DNA of 64,000 bases, from positions 186,001 through 250,000 of the IMG/VR virus record IMGVR_UViG_3300020195_000009; one strand, given 5' to 3'. The DNA is from a virus. Positions 35,948 through 45,271 of the stretch are shown in pieces. The notes beneath the pieces were generated by a model. It saw only the letters and a list, made by a program, of their open reading frames with translations, searched no databases and was not told where the DNA came from. Every line of letters starts with the position of its first letter. Position 1 is the stretch's first letter. Position numbers and translations under genes: made by a program.

Positions 35948-37903
35948 ATGCACGCCCAGGTCGCAAATTACGTCCCCCGTTTCAACTCCGATTGGATCAA
36001 CCACTGGTGGAAGATCACCCGCGTCATGTTGGCGGCGGGGTGGAAGTACAAGGCCAGTGGGGATACGGCCGTCAAGGAGAGTGCAGGCGTCTCCACCGAT
36101 GATCGCTGGGCGATCGGTGGAATTACCAATCACGTTCAGGTTGGGGCTCAAGGCGGAACATCTCCGATCATCACGACGGGAGCGAGCGGTGTCATCACCC
36201 TCACAGGCATCTCGGGCTTTGTGGCCGCATCGGTAGGTCGCTACATCAGACTCACTGGGTTCGGTGATGCCAACGACGGCCTGTTTCGCATTCTCTCGCA
36301 GGGTGGTACAACGCTTACGTACTTCAACCCGAACTGCCCGGGCTCAGCAACGGGGGGTGTAAGCCAGACGTGGTCTGAGCGTCAGGGCGGAACAGCGGCA
36401 AGCTCCGGTTTGTCAGGCTCGGCCCCTGCAACACCGGGACGGCAAAACATCACGGGCCTGACTGGGATGGTTCTGGCCACGTCGTTCATGCGTGGTTCGG
36501 TAGGAAACCGCCTGACGATCAGTGGTGCAGCGACAGGTGCGAACAACGGTACCTTCATGATCACTCGTGTCTTGTCCGCGACTTCCGTAGAGGTCGACAA
36601 CGCCGCGGGGGTTGTGGACGCCAACAACGGAGCAATCCTCTGGTCCGAAGTAGACCCCCTTCAACAAGTTTTCCCTGTGGGTACTATCGGAGGCGCAACA
36701 GCAGGACAGTGGATCTGTCTCCAAGGCCCCTCAACGATCAAAGTCCCGATCGGTGCGGGTGTTCCAACCGGCACGTTCCGAAAGGGAGAGAACGTCACGC
36801 AGGCGACGTCCCTAGCTGAAGGTGAAGTCATCGGCGTCCAAGTCGATACCGGAGGAGGTCTCGGCTATCTCGTCATCATGCCCCGCCTGAACGGCATTGG
36901 AGCTGGTGTTCGAGGCTGGAGTAACACTGCGGTCATCACCGGCTCTATTTCGGGAGCTACGGCCACGCCAACGGCAACACTGATCGAGTACGTGCGTGAG
37001 TGCGTTTGGACGAAAGGCGTCAACAATACTTCAGGTTACAGTGGCCACTGGTTTCAGCAGTGCGTGGATTCTGTCGGGGAGTCGGCGCAGCGTTTCTCGG
37101 TACTAGCTACGGCAGGGGCGGTCACTGCGTCTCTGATGCCGGGGTTGCCCACGGGAACGTTCCCTACCCTTGGAACCTACGCGGTACTTGGGACGGGCGG
37201 GGCCAACGCCGCAACGACAGGAGTAAGCAACTTCTATGACGCCAACAATGGCACCGCGAATCTGGGTGTGGTCCAGATGATGTGTGCAAACTGCATTGGC
37301 ACCTCCGGGATTTCCGAAGACGGTAGCTGGCTCTTGTGTCCTGGGGTGCCAGTCAACGGTGTCAACGGTTGGTTTGGGTTTCAGTACTGTGAGAATTCCG
37401 AAGATGGTGATGTAGACCCCTACGTCACGAATCCGCAGAGCAACTCCACTTCATACGGAGGCGTCCGTACGTCTGGCGCTGTGTCTCACGGCCAGTTCAG
37501 GGCAGATTGGTTCAATCAGTTCGCTTCCGCATCCACGCCTTGGCGTGGATACCGTCGTCGAGGAATGGCGTCAGGGGACGCTTTCCAAGAATTCGGCTGC
37601 GCGATCCTCGGGAACGCCAGCGCTAACGTGGGTGCGAACAACCCGAACAGCCAAGAGCGAGTGGCGTGTGTTCCAACGCAGCTCACAGTGGTGAAGGATC
37701 AACTCTGGGTGATCTCGACGCAGTCCAGCCAGAAGATGCGCAAGGGAAGTCTGCGTTGGATGGTCTCGATCGCCTTCGTTACGCCTGGCGGTCTCTACGA
37801 CAACGGCCGTTTTGTCGGGATCGGCTTGGGTCTGTACGGGACAGCCTTCTCTAGCTACGCGGTTGGTCCGTGGGACGGCGTAACGCCTGGCGGATACTCC
37901 TGA
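35948..37903 (+). CDS. large structural protein, paralog A
   Basis: 651 residues. N-terminus NSDWINHWWKITRVMLAAGW parallels SSDFISSWWRLTRGLKASGW of the next gene; both continue with KYKASxD, a GRYIRLTG/GRFLVITG strand, IPIGAGVPTGTF and a C-terminal QxxQKMRKGxLRWM. Beta-rich, Gly/Ala/Thr-rich; probably a fibre or baseplate-attached protein arising by duplication. Confidence 0.78.
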   Translation: MHAQVANYVPRFNSDWINHWWKITRVMLAAGWKYKASGDTAVKESAGVSTDDRWAIGGITNHVQVGAQGGTSPIITTGASGVITLTGISGFVAASVGRYIRLTGFGDANDGLFRILSQGGTTLTYFNPNCPGSATGGVSQTWSERQGGTAASSGLSGSAPATPGRQNITGLTGMVLATSFMRGSVGNRLTISGAATGANNGTFMITRVLSATSVEVDNAAGVVDANNGAILWSEVDPLQQVFPVGTIGGATAGQWICLQGPSTIKVPIGAGVPTGTFRKGENVTQATSLAEGEVIGVQVDTGGGLGYLVIMPRLNGIGAGVRGWSNTAVITGSISGATATPTATLIEYVRECVWTKGVNNTSGYSGHWFQQCVDSVGESAQRFSVLATAGAVTASLMPGLPTGTFPTLGTYAVLGTGGANAATTGVSNFYDANNGTANLGVVQMMCANCIGTSGISEDGSWLLCPGVPVNGVNGWFGFQYCENSEDGDVDPYVTNPQSNSTSYGGVRTSGAVSHGQFRADWFNQFASASTPWRGYRRRGMASGDAFQEFGCAILGNASANVGANNPNSQERVACVPTQLTVVKDQLWVISTQSSQKMRKGSLRWMVSIAFVTPGGLYDNGRFVGIGLGLYGTAFSSYAVGPWDGVTPGGYS

Positions 37904-37918
37904 AGGAAGAAGAAGACC

Positions 37919-39655
37919 ATGCCTAACGTAACTATCCCCAACGCGTCCCTCATCTCAGGCTCTTCGGACTTCATCAGCTCGTGGTGGCGCCTCACACGTG
38001 GCCTGAAGGCCTCGGGCTGGCGGTACAAGGCCAGTTCAGACGGTGCAGCGAAGGAGACCACGGGCAACCCCTCCCTCGACAAATGGGGCGGCGGTGTTCA
38101 GGTCGGATCGCAGACGGCGACCGTGTCGTTCGTCATCGGAGCCCCGACGACGACGGCCAAAGGCGGTCGTTCGATCATCACTGGGCTGACGGGTTTCACG
38201 GCGACGACGCCTACTGGTGGATCACCTGGGCGCTTCCTGGTGATCACTGGAGCGACAAACGCCGCGAACAACGGAACTTGGTTGATCACCAAGTTCATCT
38301 CGGCCACTTCGGTGGAGATCGAGAACCCCGCGGCGATTGCGGAGACAACACCGGGTACGGCGACATGGACCGAGAAGTCCGCGGTCACGGACACGATGCC
38401 TGCCGCGTTCCAAGGAACGGCGGGGTCGGGAGCTTGGTGGTGTGCTGAAGGCCCTTCGACGATGAAGATCCCCATCGGAGCTGGGGTTCCCACGGGCACC
38501 TTCATTCGAGGAGAGAACGTCGTTCAGACAACCAGCGGAGCCACTGGCGAGTTGCTCGGTGTCATGACCGATGCTGCGGGGGGCGCCGGGCATCTGGTCA
38601 TCGCTCCGCGGGCAAGCGGCACAGGAGCTGCCGTTCGAGGGTGGGGCTCCGCGAACACGATCACAGGCTCAACTTCGGGCGCCACGATTGTGTCGGCAGG
38701 AACCCCTATCGAGTACGTGCGGGAGCTTGTGATCTGGAAAGGCAGTTCCACGGCCACGCACGGCCACATGTACTTCCAGTGCATCGACAGCGTGAACGAA
38801 AGTACGCCCGCAACTACGGTCGGCCGATTCTCGCAGATGGCTACTCTCGGCGGTTGCACTGCAACGGTGGCTCCTGGTGGTGTGACAGCAGCAGCTCCTA
38901 GTGCGAACGGTTTTCCAGTCGTCGGCACCTATGTCATCTGTGGACAGGGCGGCCCTGCAACGCTTGGTACAAACCAGACCCGGCTCTTCAGTGGCTCTTC
39001 AAACACGGACGCCTATGGTGTCTGCAACGCGATGTGCGCGAACTGCATCGAGGACGTGGGCGTCTCGCAAGACGGTAGCTACATCTTGTCGATCAGCGTG
39101 AGCGCTAGCTCCGCGTACATCGGATCGGCCTTCCAGCGCTGCGATGATGGAGAAGAGGGTGATGTAGACCCGTATGTCCACTGGCAGCAAGGCGCAGCCA
39201 ACTACGATTCGGCGCCGACGACGACAGCCAGAACGATCCGAAACGTGGAGACAGGATCTACTCCCGATACCTTCCGTTCCGGGTTTATTGCTGCGAACGC
39301 CTACACGCCATTTCTAGGTTCGCGGCGTAGGGGCTTCCCGACACAAGATGCCTACCAAGTCTTCCAGGGAGGGTTCTTGATCTTCTCTCCGGGTACGGGC
39401 ACGATTGCTCAGAACCTCGGCACTGTAGATCGAGTAGCGACAGCTCCGGTCAACACCGCCGTGCGGGAACCTATTTGGGTTCACTCCGTGCAGTACAACC
39501 AGAAAATGCGCAAAGGCACTTTGCGCTGGATGTTCTGGATCATGGGCGGTGTCGCCACGGACACCTACGACACCAAGAGTTATGTGCAGATGGCCACGAC
39601 GATCTTCGCCACCGTTGCTGGTCCATGGGATCAGTCCACAGTTCCTACGCTCTGA
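37919..39655 (+). CDS. large structural protein, paralog B
   Basis: 578 residues, AAGGAAG ribosome site. Shares the layout of the previous protein, including MKIPIGAGVPTGTFIRGENV, EYVRELV, DGSYILSISVSA and QKMRKGTLRWMFWI near the end. Cys residues in a MCANCIE motif are conserved between the two paralogs. Confidence 0.78.
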   Translation: MPNVTIPNASLISGSSDFISSWWRLTRGLKASGWRYKASSDGAAKETTGNPSLDKWGGGVQVGSQTATVSFVIGAPTTTAKGGRSIITGLTGFTATTPTGGSPGRFLVITGATNAANNGTWLITKFISATSVEIENPAAIAETTPGTATWTEKSAVTDTMPAAFQGTAGSGAWWCAEGPSTMKIPIGAGVPTGTFIRGENVVQTTSGATGELLGVMTDAAGGAGHLVIAPRASGTGAAVRGWGSANTITGSTSGATIVSAGTPIEYVRELVIWKGSSTATHGHMYFQCIDSVNESTPATTVGRFSQMATLGGCTATVAPGGVTAAAPSANGFPVVGTYVICGQGGPATLGTNQTRLFSGSSNTDAYGVCNAMCANCIEDVGVSQDGSYILSISVSASSAYIGSAFQRCDDGEEGDVDPYVHWQQGAANYDSAPTTTARTIRNVETGSTPDTFRSGFIAANAYTPFLGSRRRGFPTQDAYQVFQGGFLIFSPGTGTIAQNLGTVDRVATAPVNTAVREPIWVHSVQYNQKMRKGTLRWMFWIMGGVATDTYDTKSYVQMATTIFATVAGPWDQSTVPTL

Positions 39656-39662
39656 TTGACCA

Positions 39663-40067
39663 ATGGCTGATCAAGGAGCTTCTCAGGCAAGGAGCAACGA
39701 GACGCTCAATCGCGCCTCCTCGTTTCAGGGGCGAGATGGGGCGGCTGCGGTCAGTCGTTCGGTAACGTCATCCGCGAACTATCTGGGTCAAGATCGACGC
39801 TCGGTGGAGTCAACCGTAGTAGCAGTCGGGTCAACTTTCGATGGTGCGGACCGCGCTGCTGCAAGACGTTCAAGTGCTGGCGTGCCTCGTGGGACAAGAG
39901 ACGGTCTTGTTCGGACGTACGTGCTCCGAAGGTTCCTCGGTTGGAATGGAGGCACGCCCGTTCGTTGGGTCAGTGCTACGGACACACCCCCACAACCAGG
40001 ACTCACCAACATCACTATCGAAGACGAGGCTCTGGTGCGCTTTCCGGTAGGGGGACGGGTTCGATGA
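39663..40067 (+). CDS. small structural protein, paralog of 41605
   Basis: 134 residues. MADQGASQAR at the start and RRFLGWNGGTPVRWVSATD..NITIEDEALV at the end match the 41605 protein (MADQGASQAR.., KLLGWDGATPVRWISRS..NITVEDEWEV). One copy follows paralog B, the other follows the IPT/TIG protein, indicating cassette duplication. Overlaps the next gene (ATGA). Confidence 0.75.
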   Translation: MADQGASQARSNETLNRASSFQGRDGAAAVSRSVTSSANYLGQDRRSVESTVVAVGSTFDGADRAAARRSSAGVPRGTRDGLVRTYVLRRFLGWNGGTPVRWVSATDTPPQPGLTNITIEDEALVRFPVGGRVR

Positions 40068-41596
40068 GGAAAGTCCTTCGCCTCCATGACTCCTTCCGTT
40101 TCGTTGCGCCGGTCATCTTCGGGGCAAGGCCGAGCCCGACCGCGAACAATGGTCTCCGTCCCATCACGGTGCTTGGGAAGAACTTCGTCAACGCGCCGGT
40201 CGTTACGGTGTCTGGGGTTCCCGCTACGAGTGTGTGGCGTTTGTCAGACTCCTTGCTCACGTGCTTGCCCCCGGCTGGTGCGGTGGGGGTGAAGAATCTG
40301 GTTGTCACGAATCCCGATGGGCAGCACAGCGGCACGAGCGGCAACGGTCTCCTTGAATTTGTTTTGTGGCCGCACATCACCTCGATCACGCCCAATACAG
40401 GCACTGCCGATGGTGGCACAGCGATCACCAATCTCGCTGGGTCAGGGTTCGTTAGTGGTTGCACGGTTACGATCGGTGGTGCGCCTGCGCCCAGCGTCGT
40501 TTTCGTTTCGTCTTCCCAGCTGACGTGCGTGACTCCGTTACGCACGATAGGAGCGAAGGATGTAGTCGTAACGAATCCGGACGGGTCGACGTCAGGTACG
40601 GCAGGGAACGGGTTGTTCACGTACACGTTGCCGTTCGATCCGACGACTCTAGTGTTGTCGTCTTACCAGCGAGACTACACGGATGCCGATGCGAGTAGCC
40701 TTACTTGGCTAGGTACTGCCAGCGCAGGAATCAGTGCTCAGCACAAAGAAGGCCAGCTCTCCGCTATGCCGCTCGCAACGGCTCCGTTGAATGGTTTCAA
40801 GGGGGCTGGATACACGCGAGCGTCAGGAAGGAATACGGCGACAAGGAGAGTGTCTGATAACGGGGCTGTCCTGATGGATCCTACGCTGGTCACAAATACA
40901 GCATACACCGCCTCATTTTTCCTGGATCTCATGGAGGCGAGAAAAGGGAATGCGACGATCTACCTCAACTCCAGCGTGTTCCAAGCGGATGCGCACTGGG
41001 GGTGGATGTTCAAGTCCACGGCGTCACTTACGACGCAGGTTGCCATCACGATCACTGCGAGCACGCGGACAATCGATCGCGCGAATGGCAGTTGGATTAC
41101 AGACGGCTTTGTAACAGGCCAGACGGTCTACATTCGACGGTCAGTTTTCAACGATGGTTTCGTCTCAACGACACTGCTTAGTGTTTCCGCCCTTACGCTC
41201 ACTTTCAACGTTGGAAGTAACCTCGTTGATGAGGTCAGCCTCTTTAGCGATGACATCGCGATCTCCGCGGGTCCTTACGCCTTCATGGTGTTCAATTACA
41301 CCGGGTCGTTCCCCTTCGTTGAGGTGGTCACAACTCCAGGACTTCATTGGTACTACGTGCGGCGTACAGCTTCTGGCACCATCCAGATTGATATCGACGG
41401 AGTAGCAGGAACGCCGACTGCTCTTGTAGATCACATCGGTGCCAGCGGCATTGGAGCCCAAACAAACACAAGCTATGGAGGTGCTCAGTGTTCGTTCGTG
41501 CTGTATGAGCGCTTCACTGCGCTTGTCTCTCAGTCCACGACGGAGCGAACCGACTACAAGCGGTACCTGAACGCCAAGTACGGCACGGCCTACTGA
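40064..41596 (+). CDS. IPT/TIG-domain tail protein
   Basis: 510 residues. Two IPT/TIG immunoglobulin-like repeats: ITVLGKNFVNAPVVTVSGVP..VVTNPDGQHSGTSG and ITNLAGSGFVSGCTVTIGGAP..VVTNPDGSTSGTAG. The rest looks like a concanavalin/laminin-G-like jelly roll (YTASFFLDLMEARKGNATIY, GLHWYYVRRTASGTIQIDID). Typical of receptor-binding fibres that grip surface glycans. Confidence 0.85.
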   Translation: MRKVLRLHDSFRFVAPVIFGARPSPTANNGLRPITVLGKNFVNAPVVTVSGVPATSVWRLSDSLLTCLPPAGAVGVKNLVVTNPDGQHSGTSGNGLLEFVLWPHITSITPNTGTADGGTAITNLAGSGFVSGCTVTIGGAPAPSVVFVSSSQLTCVTPLRTIGAKDVVVTNPDGSTSGTAGNGLFTYTLPFDPTTLVLSSYQRDYTDADASSLTWLGTASAGISAQHKEGQLSAMPLATAPLNGFKGAGYTRASGRNTATRRVSDNGAVLMDPTLVTNTAYTASFFLDLMEARKGNATIYLNSSVFQADAHWGWMFKSTASLTTQVAITITASTRTIDRANGSWITDGFVTGQTVYIRRSVFNDGFVSTTLLSVSALTLTFNVGSNLVDEVSLFSDDIAISAGPYAFMVFNYTGSFPFVEVVTTPGLHWYYVRRTASGTIQIDIDGVAGTPTALVDHIGASGIGAQTNTSYGGAQCSFVLYERFTALVSQSTTERTDYKRYLNAKYGTAY

Positions 41597-41604
41597 GATG
41601 AACC

Positions 41605-41889
41605 ATGGCTGATCAAGGAGCGTCACAAGCAAGAGGGATCTCCGTACCGACTTCGAGCACAGCTACGTTTAGTGGTCACAACCACGCCGCAGCTGCTAAG
41701 CAGGCGCCGTTCGTGCGAGCAGGAATACTAGATGGACTAGATCACAAGCAGTTGCCACTAGTGAGCTTCAAGCTCCTGGGGTGGGACGGTGCAACGCCTG
41801 TTCGGTGGATCTCCCGTAGCTACGTTTCAGCCAGAGACAACCTCACGAACATCACGGTCGAAGACGAGTGGGAAGTCGCAGACGAGTGA
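41605..41889 (+). CDS. small structural protein, paralog of 39663
   Basis: 94 residues; identical first ten residues to the 39663 protein and a related C-terminal domain with LGWDGATPVRW. Lacks the middle Ser/Arg-rich part of the longer copy. Confidence 0.72.
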   Translation: MADQGASQARGISVPTSSTATFSGHNHAAAAKQAPFVRAGILDGLDHKQLPLVSFKLLGWDGATPVRWISRSYVSARDNLTNITVEDEWEVADE

Positions 41890-41913
41890 CTTGACGCCAA
41901 ACCGGAGACATCC

Positions 41914-42111
41914 ATGACGCTCACTGAACGCAACCATATCGAGGCGCTGTTTCACATCCCCTCGAACAACATCATTGATCTGACCACCCAGCAGGACATC
42001 AACGATCCCGACGTGTGGACCGGCTACGTTCGCATCTGGCCGGATAGCCCCGTGTTTGATGAGTTCACGGCTCTCGAAGGGTCTGGCCTCACACTCAAGC
42101 CAGGTCCGTAG
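41914..42111 (+). CDS. hypothetical protein (65 aa)
   Basis: MTLTERNHIEALFHIPSNNI then QQDINDPDVWTGYVRIWPDS. Short compact sequence at the end of the structural block; no recognisable family. Confidence 0.6.
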   Translation: MTLTERNHIEALFHIPSNNIIDLTTQQDINDPDVWTGYVRIWPDSPVFDEFTALEGSGLTLKPGP

Positions 42112-42118
42112 TCCTAAA

Positions 42119-42662
42119 ATGAAATTAGACGCAAACCAGGTCTACCCAGGGATCTGGCAAGGCTCAATCCCACCCGAAGGCTACACCCTCCACAAGTTTG
42201 GGTTTCGTGGGCTCGTCCTTTGCGCTCAAGAACACCAACCCAAGACTGAGCGGTTCCCAGGGATCAACGTCATCCACTCCCCCAACGATGACGACTTCAC
42301 CCGGCTCCCAACTAGGGAAGAACTACAGATGGCCCTCCAGAGCGCCAGGAAGGTCGCTGCAATGGTCTCGGGGGGGTGAGTCTGTCCTTGTGACCTGCCG
42401 GATGGGAAAGAACCGCTCAGGGCTTGTCAGCGCCTTGGCGCTTCATCTCCTGACCGGCCAAGAGGGGTTGGCTTGTATCCAGCACATCCAAAGTCGACGT
42501 AAAGGCGCCCTTCGGAACTCTGGGTTCAACCAGTGCCTTGTGAAGCTGCAATCAGTCAGCGCGGGGGGTCTCACTGGCAAAGACGTAAGCCGACCCATCC
42601 CACTTGTAGGTGCGAGTAATCGAACCCGCAGGGCCCCCAGCCGAGCCCCTCAGCACGACTGA
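42119..42662 (+). pseudogene. dual-specificity phosphatase split by frameshift
   Basis: Frame 1 (42119-42379) encodes MKLDANQVYPGIWQGSIPPE and HSPNDDDFTRLP, the N-terminal half of a DSP domain. Frame 2 continues with ESVLVTCRMGKNRSGLVSAL, which holds the CxxGxxRS phosphate loop. The two meet at a run of seven G (42370-42376). Either a sequencing or natural frameshift, or programmed slippage. The end overlaps the opposite-strand gene at 42552. Confidence 0.75.
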
Positions 42663-42926
42663 CACCTTGAGAATTGACGACGTGGATATCGTGACTCGAC
42701 CCTCACCCGTCCAAACCACCTGCTTTTTCTGGTCCTTCGACACCCGGTAAGCCGTCACATCCGGGGAATAACAAGCACAATCAGGGTCCTCAACCGTGTG
42801 GATACAGTTGGGGCCAACAAGGGCGTCCCCCACATCACACACGGACTTGGGCTCTGCGGCAGCAAGGCCTGAAACCGAGAGGGTAGCAACCGCGACGAGT
42901 CCAGCGAGGATGTTTCGGAGGCCCAT
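42552..42926 (-). CDS. secreted small protein (124 aa)
   Basis: Signal peptide MGLRNILAGLVAVATLSVSGLAAAEP is cut after AAA. Mature part has four Cys (SVCDVGD, NCIHTVEDPDCACYS) and beta strands (VVWTGEGRVTIST). Periplasmic or extracellular; function unknown. Confidence 0.75.
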   Translation of the reverse strand: MGLRNILAGLVAVATLSVSGLAAAEPKSVCDVGDALVGPNCIHTVEDPDCACYSPDVTAYRVSKDQKKQVVWTGEGRVTISTSSILKVSVVLRGSAGGPAGSITRTYKWDGSAYVFASETPRAD

Positions 42927-42973
42927 GTATCTAGGACACCCGAAAGTGGGTCTGATTCAACCAAAATAGACAA

Positions 42974-43273
42974 CTAGGGCTTCTTTTCGAGAGGCCGCTC
43001 TGTAGGTGTAGGGGCACCCTTGTAGAGCCCTGCGCCGGGGGGCAGTCTCTTTTTGATAGCCGGGGGCGGATCACTCTTCACACGATCGATAAACGCCTTC
43101 GTAACTTCGAGGATCTGCCTAGCCTCCTCGGTGACCGCCTGAATTTGACCCGACTCACGCCGGAAGAGTTTCGGAGCCGTATCGCTCACGGCGTTTGGTT
43201 TGACCTCTTCAGTCCCACCTTCTTGAATTTGGTCAGGTTTGAGCATAAAGAGCCTCGGTGCTGTTCCGCCCAT
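42974..43273 (-). CDS. hypothetical protein (99 aa)
   Basis: GGAGG ribosome site before ATG 43273. Two similar segments, TAPRLFMLKPDQIQEGGTEE and TAPKLFRRESGQIQAVTEEA, suggest an internal duplication. Pro/Lys-rich tail. Confidence 0.68.
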   Translation of the reverse strand: MGGTAPRLFMLKPDQIQEGGTEEVKPNAVSDTAPKLFRRESGQIQAVTEEARQILEVTKAFIDRVKSDPPPAIKKRLPPGAGLYKGAPTPTERPLEKKP

Positions 43274-43327
43274 GGTGCTCCTCCTTACCTAACAGGATCG
43301 TTCGATAAGTCAAAATGAGGGCACCTT

Positions 43328-43843
43328 TCAACGGGATGGTTTGATCAAACCTAGCGCAGATTGAAGCCCTTGAAGCAAACCCCGAACCTCAGCCATTGTA
43401 TTTTTGACCTGAGCAATCTCCTCGGCTCGCTGACGGTCCGCCTGCTCAAAGTCCTCTTCGGGGACACACCTCTTGATCTTGCTTTCAAGCCTTTCGTGGC
43501 ACTCCTCGATGTCTTTGAACTGACCCTCCAGCTTACGAAGGCGCTCTTCAAAACCAACGCTCTCCAAGTTGGTGAACGAGCCGGGTCTCCGACGTGGCCA
43601 GCTCTCATCCCCCTGCTGTTCTCGCTGGTAGTGCTCACGAACACTCTTGAGCCCCTCCTCCATGAGGTGAATGGAGTACACGAGGCCTGTCTTGCTATCG
43701 ATTGAGCCGATCTTCTTCTCCAGCTCTTCCACTCGCTTTTTGATATCGCGGAAAAAGGCGAGGATCGTAGAAAGAGCCGTACCGCCACCTGAGATGACCG
43801 CAGGTACAACACTCTCTAGGAGGTGGTCGAGAGAGAAAGCCAT
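43328..43843 (-). CDS. coiled-coil protein with N-terminal hydrophobic helix
   Basis: 171 residues. LLESVVPAVISGGGTALSTI could be a short membrane-associated helix; then long heptads (KKRVEELEKKIGSI, ERLRKLEGQFKDIEECHERL, DRQRAEEIAQVKNTMAEVRG). Reminiscent of phage spanin or membrane-anchored coiled coils, not assigned. Confidence 0.7.
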   Translation of the reverse strand: MAFSLDHLLESVVPAVISGGGTALSTILAFFRDIKKRVEELEKKIGSIDSKTGLVYSIHLMEEGLKSVREHYQREQQGDESWPRRRPGSFTNLESVGFEERLRKLEGQFKDIEECHERLESKIKRCVPEEDFEQADRQRAEEIAQVKNTMAEVRGLLQGLQSALGLIKPSR

Positions 43844-43947
43844 GATCCTCCGGTTGGACCTTCCAGAAGGCCTAATCTAGCCAAACCATAAGGCAAAAAC
43901 CGTGGTAGGTGAGAAGGGGCCCTTGTCTAAAGGTAACCCATAAATTG

Positions 43948-43985
43948 AAAAAGGCCGGCAGGAGTTTTGAACCCCTGCCGGCCTC
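43948..43985. terminator. bidirectional hairpin terminator
   Basis: GGCCGGCAGG (43953 region) and CCTGCCGGCC form a 10-bp stem around an 11-nt loop; AAAA lies on the left, TC-rich on the right. Between the Ro60 remnant and the coiled-coil gene. Confidence 0.65.
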
Positions 43986-44006
43986 TTGACGTGTTGGAAG
44001 GTCTAC

Positions 44007-44505
44007 TTACAGTTCGACCTTCTCGATTACATCGACCCAGTGGTCCTTCGTGGCACCCTTGGTGAAGGCCGACACAACCTCGAACACGGTGTCCGAGAAA
44101 CCACCCACGTTGAGAATGTTACCGTCCTGATCAGGGACCTGAACGGTACTGTGTGGCGTCAAGTCGATGCAGACCAACTTGGCGTTGGGGCAGCGGCGCT
44201 TGAGGATGAGCCACTGCTCCATCATCGCCGTTCCACGACCCCCGGCCCCAATAGGGTGCGCCCAGGACTCGTAGTCGGAGACGAAAACCACGAGGTCTAC
44301 ATGAGCCCGCTCCGCATTGAGAGCCCGGAGCGGCGCATCGCAGTTCGTGGCCCCACCCCGGAACGAAGCGAGCCTCGTAGGCCTCCACACGAGCCGGCAG
44401 GTTGCCTTCGATCGGGAAGACCTCCTCCCCGAACTTCGCCGCCGTCTTCCCAATGAGGTAGGCGTGAAGAGCCGAACGAACCTTGGTCTTGAGGTTGGGG
44501 GTTAG
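44007..44505 (-). pseudogene. rsr: Ro60/Rsr (TROVE) protein, C-terminal vWA remnant
   Basis: The last ~115 codons in one frame read SFRGGATNCDAPLRAL..DLVVFVSDYESW, then RGTAMMEQWLILKRR..AKLVCIDLTPHST, ILNVGGFSDTVFEVVSAF and HWVDVIEKVEL. That order (GG-T-x-C, VSDxESW, AKLVCIDL, ILNVGGFSDxVF, HWVxxIE) is the C-terminal von Willebrand A domain of bacterial Rsr, homolog of Ro60. About 40 more codons (KVRSALHAYLIGKTAAKFG) lie upstream in another frame, joined near 44388, and an in-frame TAA at 44506 ends the similarity. The TROVE ring is missing. So the local gene is frameshifted and truncated; a full copy may exist outside the window. Ro60 binds Y RNAs and misfolded RNA, and Y RNA-like genes are present at 10259-16066. 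Confidence 0.85.
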
Positions 44506-44523
44506 TTACATCATAAGGACGAA

Positions 44524-45237
44524 CTAGGCACGCTTTTTCTGACGGCGGCTCGTCCGAGAGGCCACATAGGCCTTCGCAACCCTCTTGAATTTCGGGAACT
44601 TCGCCCCGAAGAGTGAATGTTCTTTCCCAGCCGTCCTGTAGATCGTGTACCCACCCTTCGCGATCGTGAAGGGTTTCTTGAGGACACTCATCTGGTCGAA
44701 CCGTCGAAGCGAGTCAGACCCAGGGTCGTTCGAGTCGAACCACTCGGGGAAGAGGAAGTTCGACACGGACACGCTCTTCTTTCCGACCTTGATCGGGTAG
44801 GCGTCCCCCTCGACAGCATCGCAAAGCTCCCAAGCGTGGCTCTTGCCATCCGGGGCATCCCCCCACTTGTTGCAGTTGGGGTCACCCCAAAGCTCCAGGA
44901 TCTCGTGGGAGAGGACACAAGAGAGAGAGTTGGGCCCTTCAAACTTGGTGCCTCCGTTGTCGAGGATGACGCCCACGAAGACCTTGCCGTACTCCCTCCC
45001 CTCAGGATCCTCGAAATGGTACCCAAGAGCATCCGCCTCATCCGCTTCGTCAAAGAAGTAGATAGGGCACGCCTCATCCGGCACCTGCCGTGGGTCCTCG
45101 TAGAAGATGACCGGGGCTACCCTAGCATCCCAGGCCGGGGCAGCATGCCGACGCATCTGAGAGGCACACGCCTTCGTCATCAGTAGAACTTCGTCGTTCG
45201 TGACCCTTTTGGACTTGTTTACGATGGCGATGAGCAT
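44524..45237 (-). CDS. predicted zinc-peptidase-like protein (HEILE motif)
   Basis: 237 residues. SCVLSHEILELWGDPNCN has a HExxE-type metal-site motif, preceded by VFVGVILDNGGTKFEGPNS and followed by SHAWELCDAVEGDAY. That resembles a group of phage and bacterial proteins with a minimal metalloprotease fold. Basic tail RTSRRQKKRA. GGAGG ribosome site. Lies 19 nt from the Ro60 remnant, same strand. Confidence 0.65.
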   Translation of the reverse strand: MLIAIVNKSKRVTNDEVLLMTKACASQMRRHAAPAWDARVAPVIFYEDPRQVPDEACPIYFFDEADEADALGYHFEDPEGREYGKVFVGVILDNGGTKFEGPNSLSCVLSHEILELWGDPNCNKWGDAPDGKSHAWELCDAVEGDAYPIKVGKKSVSVSNFLFPEWFDSNDPGSDSLRRFDQMSVLKKPFTIAKGGYTIYRTAGKEHSLFGAKFPKFKRVAKAYVASRTSRRQKKRA

Positions 45238-45271
45238 GCTGGCCTCCGTGGAAGCCAGCGAACAAGTAGGA

